Shown: piece by piece, positions 25,701 to 32,481 of the stretch | Layout of the letters: each line of letters begins with the position of its first letter | Numbering within the stretch: the first letter of the stretch is position 1 | NCBI GenBank assembly: GCA_002731875.1 | Contig: PCCY01000030.1 | Coordinates: forward strand, 25,746 to 89,745 | Direction of reading: 5' to 3' | Origin: Roseobacter sp. | GTDB lineage: Bacteria; Pseudomonadota; Alphaproteobacteria; Rhodobacterales; Rhodobacteraceae | DNA length: 64,000 nt | The notes under the pieces: generated by a model | The model's input: only the letters and a program-made list of their open reading frames with translations | What the model was told of the DNA's origin: nothing | Databases searched by the model: none | Position numbers and translations under genes: made by a program

Positions 25701-26204
25701 GTGAAACTGAAGCTTGTCGATCAGGTTGGTTTTGTGAAAAATTTCATTGATCTCTGGGTTGCTGACCCTGTTGTCCATACGGCCGTCGTCGCCGCCTCCT
25801 TGCTTTTGATAGCCGGGATCCGGTCCGCGCACGGCGTCGCGTTGACGTATTATCATCGGGCCGACAAGCTACAAGGCATTCAACCAACACGAAGTTTCCA
25901 CACAGAACATACGTCCCCGGACGTACCGATTGTTGGAAGCATCGCGAAGAAGTTCATGCTTAACGCTGATGATACCTCACCATTAAATATGGATTCGGGT
26001 TCATTCGCTCCGGGTTTGCCGGGAAGCATGTTCACGGTTGCAAAATACCTCGGTGATATGACGAGGAAAATTTGCACCGGTTCCGATAGGCATAATAACC
26101 CATCGGGCAAGATGGCAGATGAATGGACCGGCGAAGTTGTAAGCCTTTCCGCTGATAACGGTCCCGATGCTATTGACTATCTCCAACCACATTTGAAAGG
26201 CTGA
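25701..26204 (+). CDS. Hypothetical protein with one membrane segment
   Basis: A 167-residue frame with a GTG start (or GTG at 25734), one hydrophobic stretch (VVHTAVVAASLLLIAGI) and a long hydrophilic tail. No family recognised and no clear ribosome site, so it could be non-coding. It lies directly upstream of the cupredoxin gene. Confidence 0.4.
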   Translation: MKLKLVDQVGFVKNFIDLWVADPVVHTAVVAASLLLIAGIRSAHGVALTYYHRADKLQGIQPTRSFHTEHTSPDVPIVGSIAKKFMLNADDTSPLNMDSGSFAPGLPGSMFTVAKYLGDMTRKICTGSDRHNNPSGKMADEWTGEVVSLSADNGPDAIDYLQPHLKG

Positions 26205-26246
26205 GAGGCCTTTTGAAAACTCACACAAACCTTACAGGAAAAACTG

Positions 26247-26753
26247 ATGAAAAACCTTCTTTTGACAACCGCTCTGACAATCTCTCTGGCTGCTCCAGCG
26301 TTTGCGGCAGGTAAACACGAAGCCGGCCATGGCGATATGAAAATGGACGACCATGCGGCAATGATGGTCGGTATGCCCGGCGACGCGTCTAAGGTAGACC
26401 GGACAATCGACGTGACTTTGCTGGAAAATGACGAAGGCCAAATGCTGATCGAAAGCGAAGACCTGAGCTTTAAAAAAGGTGAAACAGTTCGGTTCAAAGT
26501 TGCCAACAAAGGCGAGCTCGAGCATGAATTCGTTCTTGATACAGTAGAACGCAATGCAGAGCATAAAGAAGAAATGATGGAAATGGCCGGAATGGATATG
26601 AAGCATTCCGATCCAAACAGGCTTCTTCTCGATGCAGGTGCTTCAGCTGAAGTCGTCTGGACTTTTACCAACGATGGGACATACGAAGCCGCTTGTTTGA
26701 TACCGGGTCACTATGAATCCGGCATGCATCGCGAGGTATCAGTAGGCAAGTAG
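26247..26753 (+). CDS. Periplasmic cupredoxin, followed in frame by a CusF-like domain
   Basis: A 168-residue exported blue-copper-type protein. Signal peptide to AFAA (near residue 20), a His/Met-rich segment (KHEAGHGDMKMDDHAAMM) and a plastocyanin/azurin fold. Ligands are visible as HEF (ELEHEFVLD) and the terminal C-x4-H-x4-M loop ACLIPGHYESGM. It ends with TAG at 26751, yet the same frame stays open for another 75 codons that encode a CusF domain (next entry). Probable periplasmic copper carrier. Confidence 0.88.
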   Translation: MKNLLLTTALTISLAAPAFAAGKHEAGHGDMKMDDHAAMMVGMPGDASKVDRTIDVTLLENDEGQMLIESEDLSFKKGETVRFKVANKGELEHEFVLDTVERNAEHKEEMMEMAGMDMKHSDPNRLLLDAGASAEVVWTFTNDGTYEAACLIPGHYESGMHREVSVGK

Positions 26754-26981
26754 CTCACTACTGAGGCTGAGGTATTCACTCGCGGGAAAGTCAAAAGAAT
26801 TGACAGAAAAGCCGGTGAGGTAACTATCAGTCACGGTCTGGTCGTCAACCTGGACATGCCGGGGATGACCATGGTGTTTAAAGCCGACGAAGCGACGATA
26901 GACACGCTATCGGAAGGCGACACCATTGAGTTTATCGCCCACGAAGTCGACGGCGAAATCACTTTGACCGATGTAAAGTAA
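26754..26981 (+). pseudogene. Start-less CusF-type copper-binding domain in frame after an amber stop
   Basis: Directly after the TAG of the cupredoxin gene, the same frame reads FTRGKVKRIDRKAGEVTIS, HGLVVNLDMPGMTMVFKA and EGDTIEFIAHEVDGEITL, ending in TAA at 26979. This is a CusF-like OB-fold with the Cu(I) ligand pattern His ... Met-Pro-Gly-Met-Thr-Met. There is no in-frame ATG, GTG or TTG before the ligand region. It is most simply the C-terminal half of a cupredoxin-CusF fusion interrupted by one nonsense codon; stop readthrough or a sequence error are alternatives. Confidence 0.75.
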
Positions 26982-26990
26982 GCCACCGGG

Positions 26991-27018
26991 CGAGGCTGCA
27001 ATTACGATTGCAGCCTCG
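26991..27018. terminator. Hairpin after the CusF domain
   Basis: CGAGGCTGCAAT and ATTGCAGCCTCG form a perfect 12-bp stem with a TACG tetraloop, ten bases after the TAA at 26979. Its position supports the view that the CusF stretch is the true end of the upstream gene. No T-run follows. Confidence 0.65.
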
Positions 27019-27093
27019 CTATCGACCAAAACCCGACCGGACCGGGTTCCCGTCCGACACCGGGATGAAATTTACCGCGAGGCAACGCTGGCC

Positions 27094-27618
27094 GTGAGAC
27101 CACTATTGATCATTATCACGTATTTGTTGTTCGGGCTGTTGCCCGCGCTGGCAGGGACGGGTGGAGCGATAAGTCCGCATGCCGATCTATCAAAGAAATC
27201 CAAACACAACTTCATAGGGCACCCCAGCGACGATGCGCTGGTTACTCGGGAAATTGAGATATCAGTCAAGGAAACCGCCGCAGGATATATGCTGTTCGAA
27301 CCTGATGCGATCTACATTAAAAAAGGGACCACTGTCCGGTTTGTCATCACCAACACGGGGGCAGTCGATCACGAATTCTATCTTGGGTCGTTTGACGAAA
27401 TTCAGCAGCACGAACGATGGATGCGCAGTCATCCGGACATGGCTCATGTCGACCGGAATGCCGTTGCCATCCCGGCGGGTGAAACCGCTGAATTGGTTTG
27501 GCAGTTTTCGGTCGAGACCAATCTGGAATTTGTTTGCCTGATTGATGGGCACCGCGAAGCAGGCATGTGGGGGGTCATTATTGTGCATGATCATGTGTCC
27601 GGCAGCACGGCGAGGTAA
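27094..27618 (+). CDS. Second periplasmic cupredoxin
   Basis: A 174-residue exported cupredoxin with a GTG start, signal peptide (MRPLLIIITYLLFGLLPALA) and ligand pattern HEF (AVDHEFYLG) and C-x4-H-x4-M (VCLIDGHREAGM). It is clearly related to the protein at 26247 over the cupredoxin fold but lacks the Met-rich N-terminus and any CusF extension. Its stop abuts the next gene's start, so the pair is likely cotranslated. Confidence 0.85.
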   Translation: MRPLLIIITYLLFGLLPALAGTGGAISPHADLSKKSKHNFIGHPSDDALVTREIEISVKETAAGYMLFEPDAIYIKKGTTVRFVITNTGAVDHEFYLGSFDEIQQHERWMRSHPDMAHVDRNAVAIPAGETAELVWQFSVETNLEFVCLIDGHREAGMWGVIIVHDHVSGSTAR

Positions 27619-28866
27619 TTGACCGCAATGGCGCTGCTGGAAAGATATCACCTGTTCGTCCACGACGTCGCGGCGATGTTTGGCTATGAATACAGTGACG
27701 CCACACCTGAGTGGATGCACCCTTTCATCCATGTCATTTTGGTGCTGGCCCCATCGTTTCTGGTTATTGTCGGCACGTATGGCATTATCGCCGGGTTGTT
27801 GAAATTGTTGCGGCGCACCCGCTTGAAAGAGCCTCGCAGCGAAGCGATTAGGGGGCTGGACAATAGCCTGTTCAGCTCGATATTGCGTCACTCGCGCCGG
27901 CAACAAGTACAGATGACTGGCCTTAGTTTACTGGCTTTGCCCATCCTCTATCTGACGTTGGAGCTGCCGAAGCAGATCGTGAACAATGCCCTGCATTCCG
28001 ACCGGTTCCCTATTGTGGTCTATGGTTGGGGCGTGGATCAGGTCACGTTTCTATTGTTACTGTGTGGTCTCTATCTTTTGGCGATCGTCTTGTATGGGCT
28101 GAACAAGTATTCCTTGAACGTTTTCAAAGGCTATGTTGCCGAACGGTTTGTGCGGCGGTTCCGCCTGTCGGTCTATCGCCAATGGCGTGCCGATGCCAAT
28201 TTCAGGGGCCAAAGCGAAATCGTTCCCATTCTAGCCCAAGAGGTAGAACCTGTCGGAGGGTTCGCGGCAGATGTATTGACGTTGCCTATTTTGCAGGGCG
28301 GGACGCTGATGACAATTCTGCTGTTCATGTTCGTTCAAGATCCGATTCTGGGTGCTGCTGCGCTCACGGTGCTGCCGATTCAGTTGGTCCTGCTGCCCAC
28401 GCTTCAACGTCGGGTGAATACCTTGTCACGCGAGCGTATCCAGCAGGTACGTCACATGGGCCGGCTCTTGAATGATCAGTTGCGTAGTGAAACTGGTGGC
28501 GGTGCTTTTCTCGAACCCACAAATGCTAGTTTCCGAGAACTTGAGAAGGTCAGGCGCCGCATCTTCCGGCTCAAGTTTTTCATAAAGGCGTTGAACAACT
28601 TCCTCACCGCACTGACGCCTTTTTTGTTCTATTCGCTCGGGGGATATTTTGTGATCGAAAACCGGATCAGCCTTGGGGCATTGGTCGCCGTTCTCGCCGC
28701 GCACAAAGATTTTTCTGCACCATTGAAGGAGCTATTCAGATATTATCAAACGTTAGAAGACACGCGAATTCGATATCAAGAAATAGTCCAGTTCTTTCGG
28801 GGGCATCGCGGGCAGGTGCCGGTATCTCAGCGGTCACCAAGCCTCCCCGAAGCATTGCATGCATAA
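27619..28866 (+). CDS. ABC-exporter transmembrane protein lacking an ATPase domain
   Basis: A 415-residue membrane protein. After an extra N-terminal region with a membrane span (HVILVLAPSFLVIVGTYGII), it has the six-span ABC exporter core (SLLALPILYLTLELPKQIVNN; LLCGLYLLAIVLYGLNKYS; TLMTILLFMFVQDPI; ALTPFLFYSLGGYFVIENRIS) and the linker that normally joins the ATPase domain (YYQTLEDTRIRYQEIVQFF). It then stops: no Walker A or signature motif exists in it or its neighbours. Start is TTG 27619 or ATG 27628. Partner ATPase and substrate unknown; location between a cupredoxin and a cytochrome c suggests copper or heme. Confidence 0.75.
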   Translation: MTAMALLERYHLFVHDVAAMFGYEYSDATPEWMHPFIHVILVLAPSFLVIVGTYGIIAGLLKLLRRTRLKEPRSEAIRGLDNSLFSSILRHSRRQQVQMTGLSLLALPILYLTLELPKQIVNNALHSDRFPIVVYGWGVDQVTFLLLLCGLYLLAIVLYGLNKYSLNVFKGYVAERFVRRFRLSVYRQWRADANFRGQSEIVPILAQEVEPVGGFAADVLTLPILQGGTLMTILLFMFVQDPILGAAALTVLPIQLVLLPTLQRRVNTLSRERIQQVRHMGRLLNDQLRSETGGGAFLEPTNASFRELEKVRRRIFRLKFFIKALNNFLTALTPFLFYSLGGYFVIENRISLGALVAVLAAHKDFSAPLKELFRYYQTLEDTRIRYQEIVQFFRGHRGQVPVSQRSPSLPEALHA

Positions 28867-28899
28867 AATGCCATTGATTAACAATAAGGAGATTTTAAT

Positions 28900-29340
28900 A
28901 TGAAGTGGGGAGCAATGATTTTTGCTTTGATCGCGCTGGTTGCGGCTGTCTGGTACATAACCCAGCCCAAGGTAAGTGACGCAAACGGCCCACAGCCCAG
29001 CCGTGCCGCTTTGCCCGACGGGGCGCTCGCTGTGGTCAAGATACCGGCTGCGTTCAGTCCAAAAGAACAACTTGGCAAGCGCGCGTTCGATGCCACGTGT
29101 TCAAAGTGCCACGGCGACAACGCTCAGGGCAGGGACGGCACCGCTCCGCCGCTTGTGCATAAAATCTATGAACCGAGCCACCACGGAGATATGGCATTTG
29201 AACTTGCCGCAAAAACCGGAGTCAGGTCACATCATTGGAAGTTCGGCGACATGCCACCGGTAGAAGGGGTAACGCGCGCTGATGTTCTTAACATCGTGGC
29301 GTATATCAGGGCGTTGCAACGCGAGAATGGTATCAACTAG
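28900..29340 (+). CDS. Membrane-anchored c-type cytochrome
   Basis: A 146-residue protein with an uncleaved-looking N-terminal helix (MIFALIALVAAVWYI), a periplasmic class I cytochrome domain with CSKCH near residue 67 and a probable axial Met in KFGDMPPVEGVTRADVLNIVAYIRAL. AATAAGGAG precedes the ATG. It ends the plus-strand cupredoxin/ABC-membrane cluster. Confidence 0.9.
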   Translation: MKWGAMIFALIALVAAVWYITQPKVSDANGPQPSRAALPDGALAVVKIPAAFSPKEQLGKRAFDATCSKCHGDNAQGRDGTAPPLVHKIYEPSHHGDMAFELAAKTGVRSHHWKFGDMPPVEGVTRADVLNIVAYIRALQRENGIN

Positions 29341-29355
29341 GTATACGAAAGCTGG

Positions 29356-29383
29356 CCTAGCCAGGCCAAACGGTCCGGCTAGG
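29356..29383. terminator. Bidirectional terminator between cytochrome c and copZ
   Basis: CCTAGCC and GGCTAGG arms enclose an inner GGCC/GG stem between two convergent genes; TTACTTT follows on the plus strand. Confidence 0.55.
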
Positions 29384-29400
29384 TTACTTTCAAAGCCGTG

Positions 29401-29601
29401 TCAGTTGACTCGTTCCGCATCATAGCCTGCCGACTTCATTGCCGCGATCAACGCGTCGGAGTCTGCATCGCTTTGAACAGCAATCTGACGCGTGGTCATA
29501 TCATAATCGACTTCTGCATCGGAATCGACCGATGCGATCGCTTTGCCGATGGATGCTTTACAGTGTCCGCAGCTCATTTTTGGTACCGAAAAATTAGTCA
29601 T
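29401..29601 (-). CDS. copZ: CopZ-like copper chaperone (heavy-metal-associated domain)
   Basis: A 66-residue single HMA domain with the metal loop MSCGHCK near residue 9-14, the exact size of bacterial CopZ. It binds Cu(I) in the cytoplasm and hands it to a CopA ATPase or a regulator. The ATG at 29601 is chosen because the domain begins there (MTNFSVPKM); GGAAAGGAA is upstream. No CopA P-type ATPase is in the window. Confidence 0.9.
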   Translation of the reverse strand: MTNFSVPKMSCGHCKASIGKAIASVDSDAEVDYDMTTRQIAVQSDADSDALIAAMKSAGYDAERVN

Positions 29602-29791
29602 GAGATTCCTTTCCTTTGCTGGCTGCATACCTGTTTACTGTCCGGGAAGGTCAATAAACATTTCGCATCTACAGCTCTTCCACCTGACATAGGTGCCGTT
29701 TGACAAGTTGCAATGCCTGGGCGGTTTCCATGGTCTCTGACCGCGTTTCGATATAGTCAATTCGGATGAGAAGGCTGCCCGGTAAAACATC

Positions 29792-30220
29792 ATGATCGCA
29801 TATATCGGCCTGTTCATGTCCGCGTTGGTCGCGGCAACGATCTTACCAATGCAATCAGAAGCCGTTTTAGTGGGGCTGTTGGCTTCATCCGCCTACCCCC
29901 CAGTGCTTTTGATCGGTGTCGCTACAGTCGGGAACGTGCTGGGATCAGTCATTAACTGGTATTTAGGCCGATTTTTGATGCGTTTTCGGGGCCGGCGCTG
30001 GTTCCCCGCATCGCAAAGCCAATTGGATAAAGCGCAACGCTGGTATCACAGATATGGGCGATGGTCTTTGCTGGGCAGTTGGCTGCCCTTGGTCGGTGAT
30101 CCGCTGACCGTGGTCGCGGGGGTGTTGAAAGAACCGCTGGTGCCATTTCTTATACTGGTGACGATTGCCAAGGGCGCACGCTATCTGATTTTGGCGGGTA
30201 TTGTACTGGCCTGGTACTAA
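29792..30220 (+). CDS. YqaA/DedA-like membrane protein
   Basis: A 142-residue membrane protein with the small-DedA (YqaA) pattern: MQSEAVLVGLLASS in the first span region, NVLGSVINWYLGRFL, RYGRWSLLGSWLPLVGDPLTVVAGVL. DedA proteins are membrane lipid scramblases or transporters; the short YqaA type is uncharacterised. The upstream 190 bases (29602-29791) have no obvious gene. Confidence 0.82.
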   Translation: MIAYIGLFMSALVAATILPMQSEAVLVGLLASSAYPPVLLIGVATVGNVLGSVINWYLGRFLMRFRGRRWFPASQSQLDKAQRWYHRYGRWSLLGSWLPLVGDPLTVVAGVLKEPLVPFLILVTIAKGARYLILAGIVLAWY

Positions 30221-30270
30221 CGGTGCATCACAAGAACCTGGGCTACCGTGTCATCAGTCAAGGTGGTGGC

Positions 30271-30296
30271 GGCCCCGGGGCAAAATGCCCGGGGCC
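30271..30296. terminator. Bidirectional GC-rich terminator
   Basis: GGCCCCGGG... and ...CCCGGGGCC arms with a CAAAATG-containing loop lie between two convergent genes; GGGTTTT follows on the plus strand. Confidence 0.7.
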
Positions 30297-30308
30297 GTCG
30301 TTCGGGTT

Positions 30309-30950
30309 TTACTTAGGTATTTTCAGGTCCGTGTAGTCGCCGCGTACGTATAGTGTCACGGTCACGTCCTGCCCGTCGCGGTTGCGCCAGAACCAGCCGT
30401 GGTTGCCGGTAAACGCGGCCGTCAAAACACCTTCGTCCATCGGGACGGCGCGCCCTTTTTCATAGCTGATGTTTTGCCCGCCACCGTCACCATGAAGGTC
30501 ATAATTAACCACGCCGCCTTCCGCGACCCAGATATATTCAGCGTTGGCACCTTCGGTCATGCCCAGTTTGATCTCGGTGCCTTCGCCGGGTGTGAGCGTG
30601 AAGCTGTGCTGCTCTTTCCAATCCGTAGGTGTGACGGATTGCGCATAGGCACCGCCCACGAACAAGCTGAATATGTCGCTGCCAAGGCTAGACTGCTCTT
30701 CGACGACGGGGGCAGGTATCAACTGCATCTGGCTGTCCGCCTCGGCTTCTTCCGCGAGCTGGACTTTAATATCACCCATTTCCGTTAATCCGATGACCCT
30801 GCCTATGCCGGTAGGGTCGATACCGTATTCGGATGGAAGGACGACCAAGGTCAAAATAGCCACCGCCGAAACAGCAGCGATAAGCGTAGATTTGCGTAGC
30901 TGCGCAGAGGTCGGCAGATCTTCGGGGTTTGGTTTGTTTCCGTTGTGCAT
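30309..30950 (-). CDS. Transmembrane anchor protein of the HupE cluster
   Basis: A 213-residue protein with one N-terminal membrane span (TLIAAVSAVAILTLVVLPSEYG), an acidic linker and a periplasmic C-terminal domain rich in aromatic and Gly residues (FTLTPGEGTEIKLGM, AEYIWVAEGGVVNYDLHGDG, FTGNHGWFWRNRDGQDVTVTLYVRGDY). The histidines in that domain could bind metal. It follows a HupE/UreJ gene with an 18-base gap, a pairing that recurs in proteobacteria as 'transmembrane anchor protein'. Biochemical role unknown. Confidence 0.7.
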   Translation of the reverse strand: MHNGNKPNPEDLPTSAQLRKSTLIAAVSAVAILTLVVLPSEYGIDPTGIGRVIGLTEMGDIKVQLAEEAEADSQMQLIPAPVVEEQSSLGSDIFSLFVGGAYAQSVTPTDWKEQHSFTLTPGEGTEIKLGMTEGANAEYIWVAEGGVVNYDLHGDGGGQNISYEKGRAVPMDEGVLTAAFTGNHGWFWRNRDGQDVTVTLYVRGDYTDLKIPK

Positions 30951-30968
30951 TTCAAGTTTTCCTTTGTG

Positions 30969-31715
30969 TTAAGCAACAAAATAGCCGGTAATCTGATAGC
31001 CCATCAGAATAAAACCAGCCGACATCATGACGACATTCGCGGTATATGCGTGTTTCCAGAAGCTTGGGCTTTTACGCCAATAGCCCATCACGATCAGGAT
31101 CATCCCCAAGGCAATGAGCTGCCCGAGTTCGACGCCAACGTTGAAGGACAACAGGTTGGGGAGAAGCCCATCCTTGGCGATGTTGTAGTCGAGGATTTTC
31201 GTAGCCAATCCCAAGCCGTGGAAAAAGCCGAAGACGAGCACGGCGATTTTCGTGTTCGGTTGAAAGCCGAACCAGCGTTGGAATGCGCCTAGATTATCCA
31301 AGGCTTTGTAGACCACCGACAAGCCAATGATCGTATCAACCAGGTAAGAGTTGAAGTTCCAGTTAAAATAGACGCCGGCAAGCATGGTCGTAGAATGGCC
31401 AAGCGCGAAAAGGCTGACGTAGATTCCAATGTGCTTCATCTTGTACAAGAAGAAGACCACACCGAACAGGAACAACAGGTGATCATAGCCGGTCACCATG
31501 TGCTTGGCCCCCAGATACATGAACGGGATCAGCTTCATGCCGCTGACCTCCATGATATAACCCTTGTCACCCGCGGTGACCGCGTGGGCATAGGCGGATG
31601 TCGCGAAAGCTATCAAGGCCAGCGCGATTGCCGCCGATAGGATCAGCAGTTGGCGCATGTGATGCGTCACAACCACCGACCCGAAAGTACGGTTGTTTGT
31701 CATTTGATTTTCCAT
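30969..31715 (-). CDS. HupE/UreJ-family membrane protein
   Basis: A 248-residue polytopic protein with the HupE/UreJ_2 signature: YLGAKHMVTGYDHLLFLFGVVFF, FALGHSTTMLAGVY and FGFFHGLGLATKI, histidines in helices typical of nickel/cobalt permeases. In-frame starts at 31715, 31703 and 31658 are all possible. Proximity to NreA/NreB on the opposite strand suggests Ni or Co handling; copper has also been proposed for HupE-like proteins in other settings. Confidence 0.85.
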   Translation of the reverse strand: MENQMTNNRTFGSVVVTHHMRQLLILSAAIALALIAFATSAYAHAVTAGDKGYIMEVSGMKLIPFMYLGAKHMVTGYDHLLFLFGVVFFLYKMKHIGIYVSLFALGHSTTMLAGVYFNWNFNSYLVDTIIGLSVVYKALDNLGAFQRWFGFQPNTKIAVLVFGFFHGLGLATKILDYNIAKDGLLPNLLSFNVGVELGQLIALGMILIVMGYWRKSPSFWKHAYTANVVMMSAGFILMGYQITGYFVA

Positions 31716-31754
31716 ATTAGCGAAATTGAGGTCTGTGCGCCGAAAGGCGAAACC

Positions 31755-32114
31755 TCAGACGCGCGGAGGGCGATCCAGATCGAAGGCCCTGCGACCCGAT
31801 AAAATCGTCGCCGTTGGCGACCAGACAGCGCTTGCGATTTCGGCAACGCCATTGGTACCACGTGGTGTCAGAAACGCGATGTTATGATCATGGTCGGCGA
31901 ATTCAGGGCCATGACTTTGATACGCATGCAGGATGTCCACGATGTCTTCATGGGCATGACCGTGATTTTCGACTTCGAGCTTATGGTCCGTCAGAATCTG
32001 GGCGAGTTGGGCAAGGTCATGCGGGTCGCTTTGCTCATTCGACGACAAAAGGATGCCGGCGGCCAATACCGCAACCATAATAAAGCGCAGGAATGTTAGT
32101 GCCTGTAAAACCAT
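31755..32114 (-). CDS. Small histidine-rich exported protein leading the HupE operon
   Basis: A 119-residue protein: N-terminal hydrophobic segment (LTFLRFIMVAVLAAGILLSS), histidine-rich centre (ENHGHAHEDIVDILHAYQSHGPEFADHDH) and C-terminus FDLDRPPRV. The ATG at 32114 is used because the hydrophobic leader begins there and the upstream extension runs through the divergent gene's operator. It probably binds Ni/Co/Cu in the periplasm. Similar in layout to the proteins at 15320 and 25267. Confidence 0.6.
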   Translation of the reverse strand: MVLQALTFLRFIMVAVLAAGILLSSNEQSDPHDLAQLAQILTDHKLEVENHGHAHEDIVDILHAYQSHGPEFADHDHNIAFLTPRGTNGVAEIASAVWSPTATILSGRRAFDLDRPPRV

Positions 32115-32164
32115 GTCTGCCGTATCAGTTTCGCCTGTTTCCGTAGGTCTGGGCCTACTTGCTC

Positions 32165-32183
32165 TATCCCCCCGGGGAGGATA
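32165..32183. promoter_or_regulatory. Probable NreA/RcnR-type operator
   Basis: TATCCCCCCGGGGAGGATA combines inverted TATCC/GGATA ends with a C/G tract, the hallmark of CsoR/RcnR/FrmR operators. It overlaps the ribosome site of nreA and lies in the 73-base gap between the divergent starts, so one site could control both directions. Confidence 0.6.
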
Positions 32184-32187
32184 CAGG

Positions 32188-32469
32188 ATGTGTATGACAA
32201 AACACACCCATCATGCAAGCCACCCCGATATCGTTAAACGGCTAAAACGTGCCGGCGGCCATCTTTCAAGCGTTATCACGATGATTGAGACACAGCGCCC
32301 CTGTACGGATATTGCCCAACAGCTTCATGCTGTGGAAAAGGCCATCACCCAAGCAAAAAGAACACTGATTCAAGACCATATTGATCACTGTTTGGATGGC
32401 ACTGTCTCTGACCAGAACGACGCCGTGCCTATCACTGCCGATTTTAAAGCGATCATCAAATATCTCTAG
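32188..32469 (+). CDS. nreA: NreA/RcnR-type metal-sensing repressor (CsoR/FrmR family)
   Basis: A 93-residue all-helical regulator. The family core is visible (HPDIVKRLKRAGGHLSSVITMIE, then ETQRPCTDIAQQLHAVEKAIT, then DHIDHCLDG). Cys35-like, His and C-terminal Cys positions are conserved, and an N-terminal His cluster (TKHTHHASH) is characteristic of nickel/cobalt sensors such as RcnR. ATG 32188 follows GGGGAGGA. Thirteen bases separate it from nreB. It should derepress the efflux gene when Ni or Co binds. Confidence 0.82.
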   Translation: MCMTKHTHHASHPDIVKRLKRAGGHLSSVITMIETQRPCTDIAQQLHAVEKAITQAKRTLIQDHIDHCLDGTVSDQNDAVPITADFKAIIKYL

Positions 32470-32481
32470 AGGAATCCCCCC

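Noticed and set aside
31563..31577. TCACCCGCGGTGA, similar to the candidate parS core
   Set aside because: The arms differ from GTCCACCGCGGTGGAC and the sequence is coding in hupE; treated as chance similarity.
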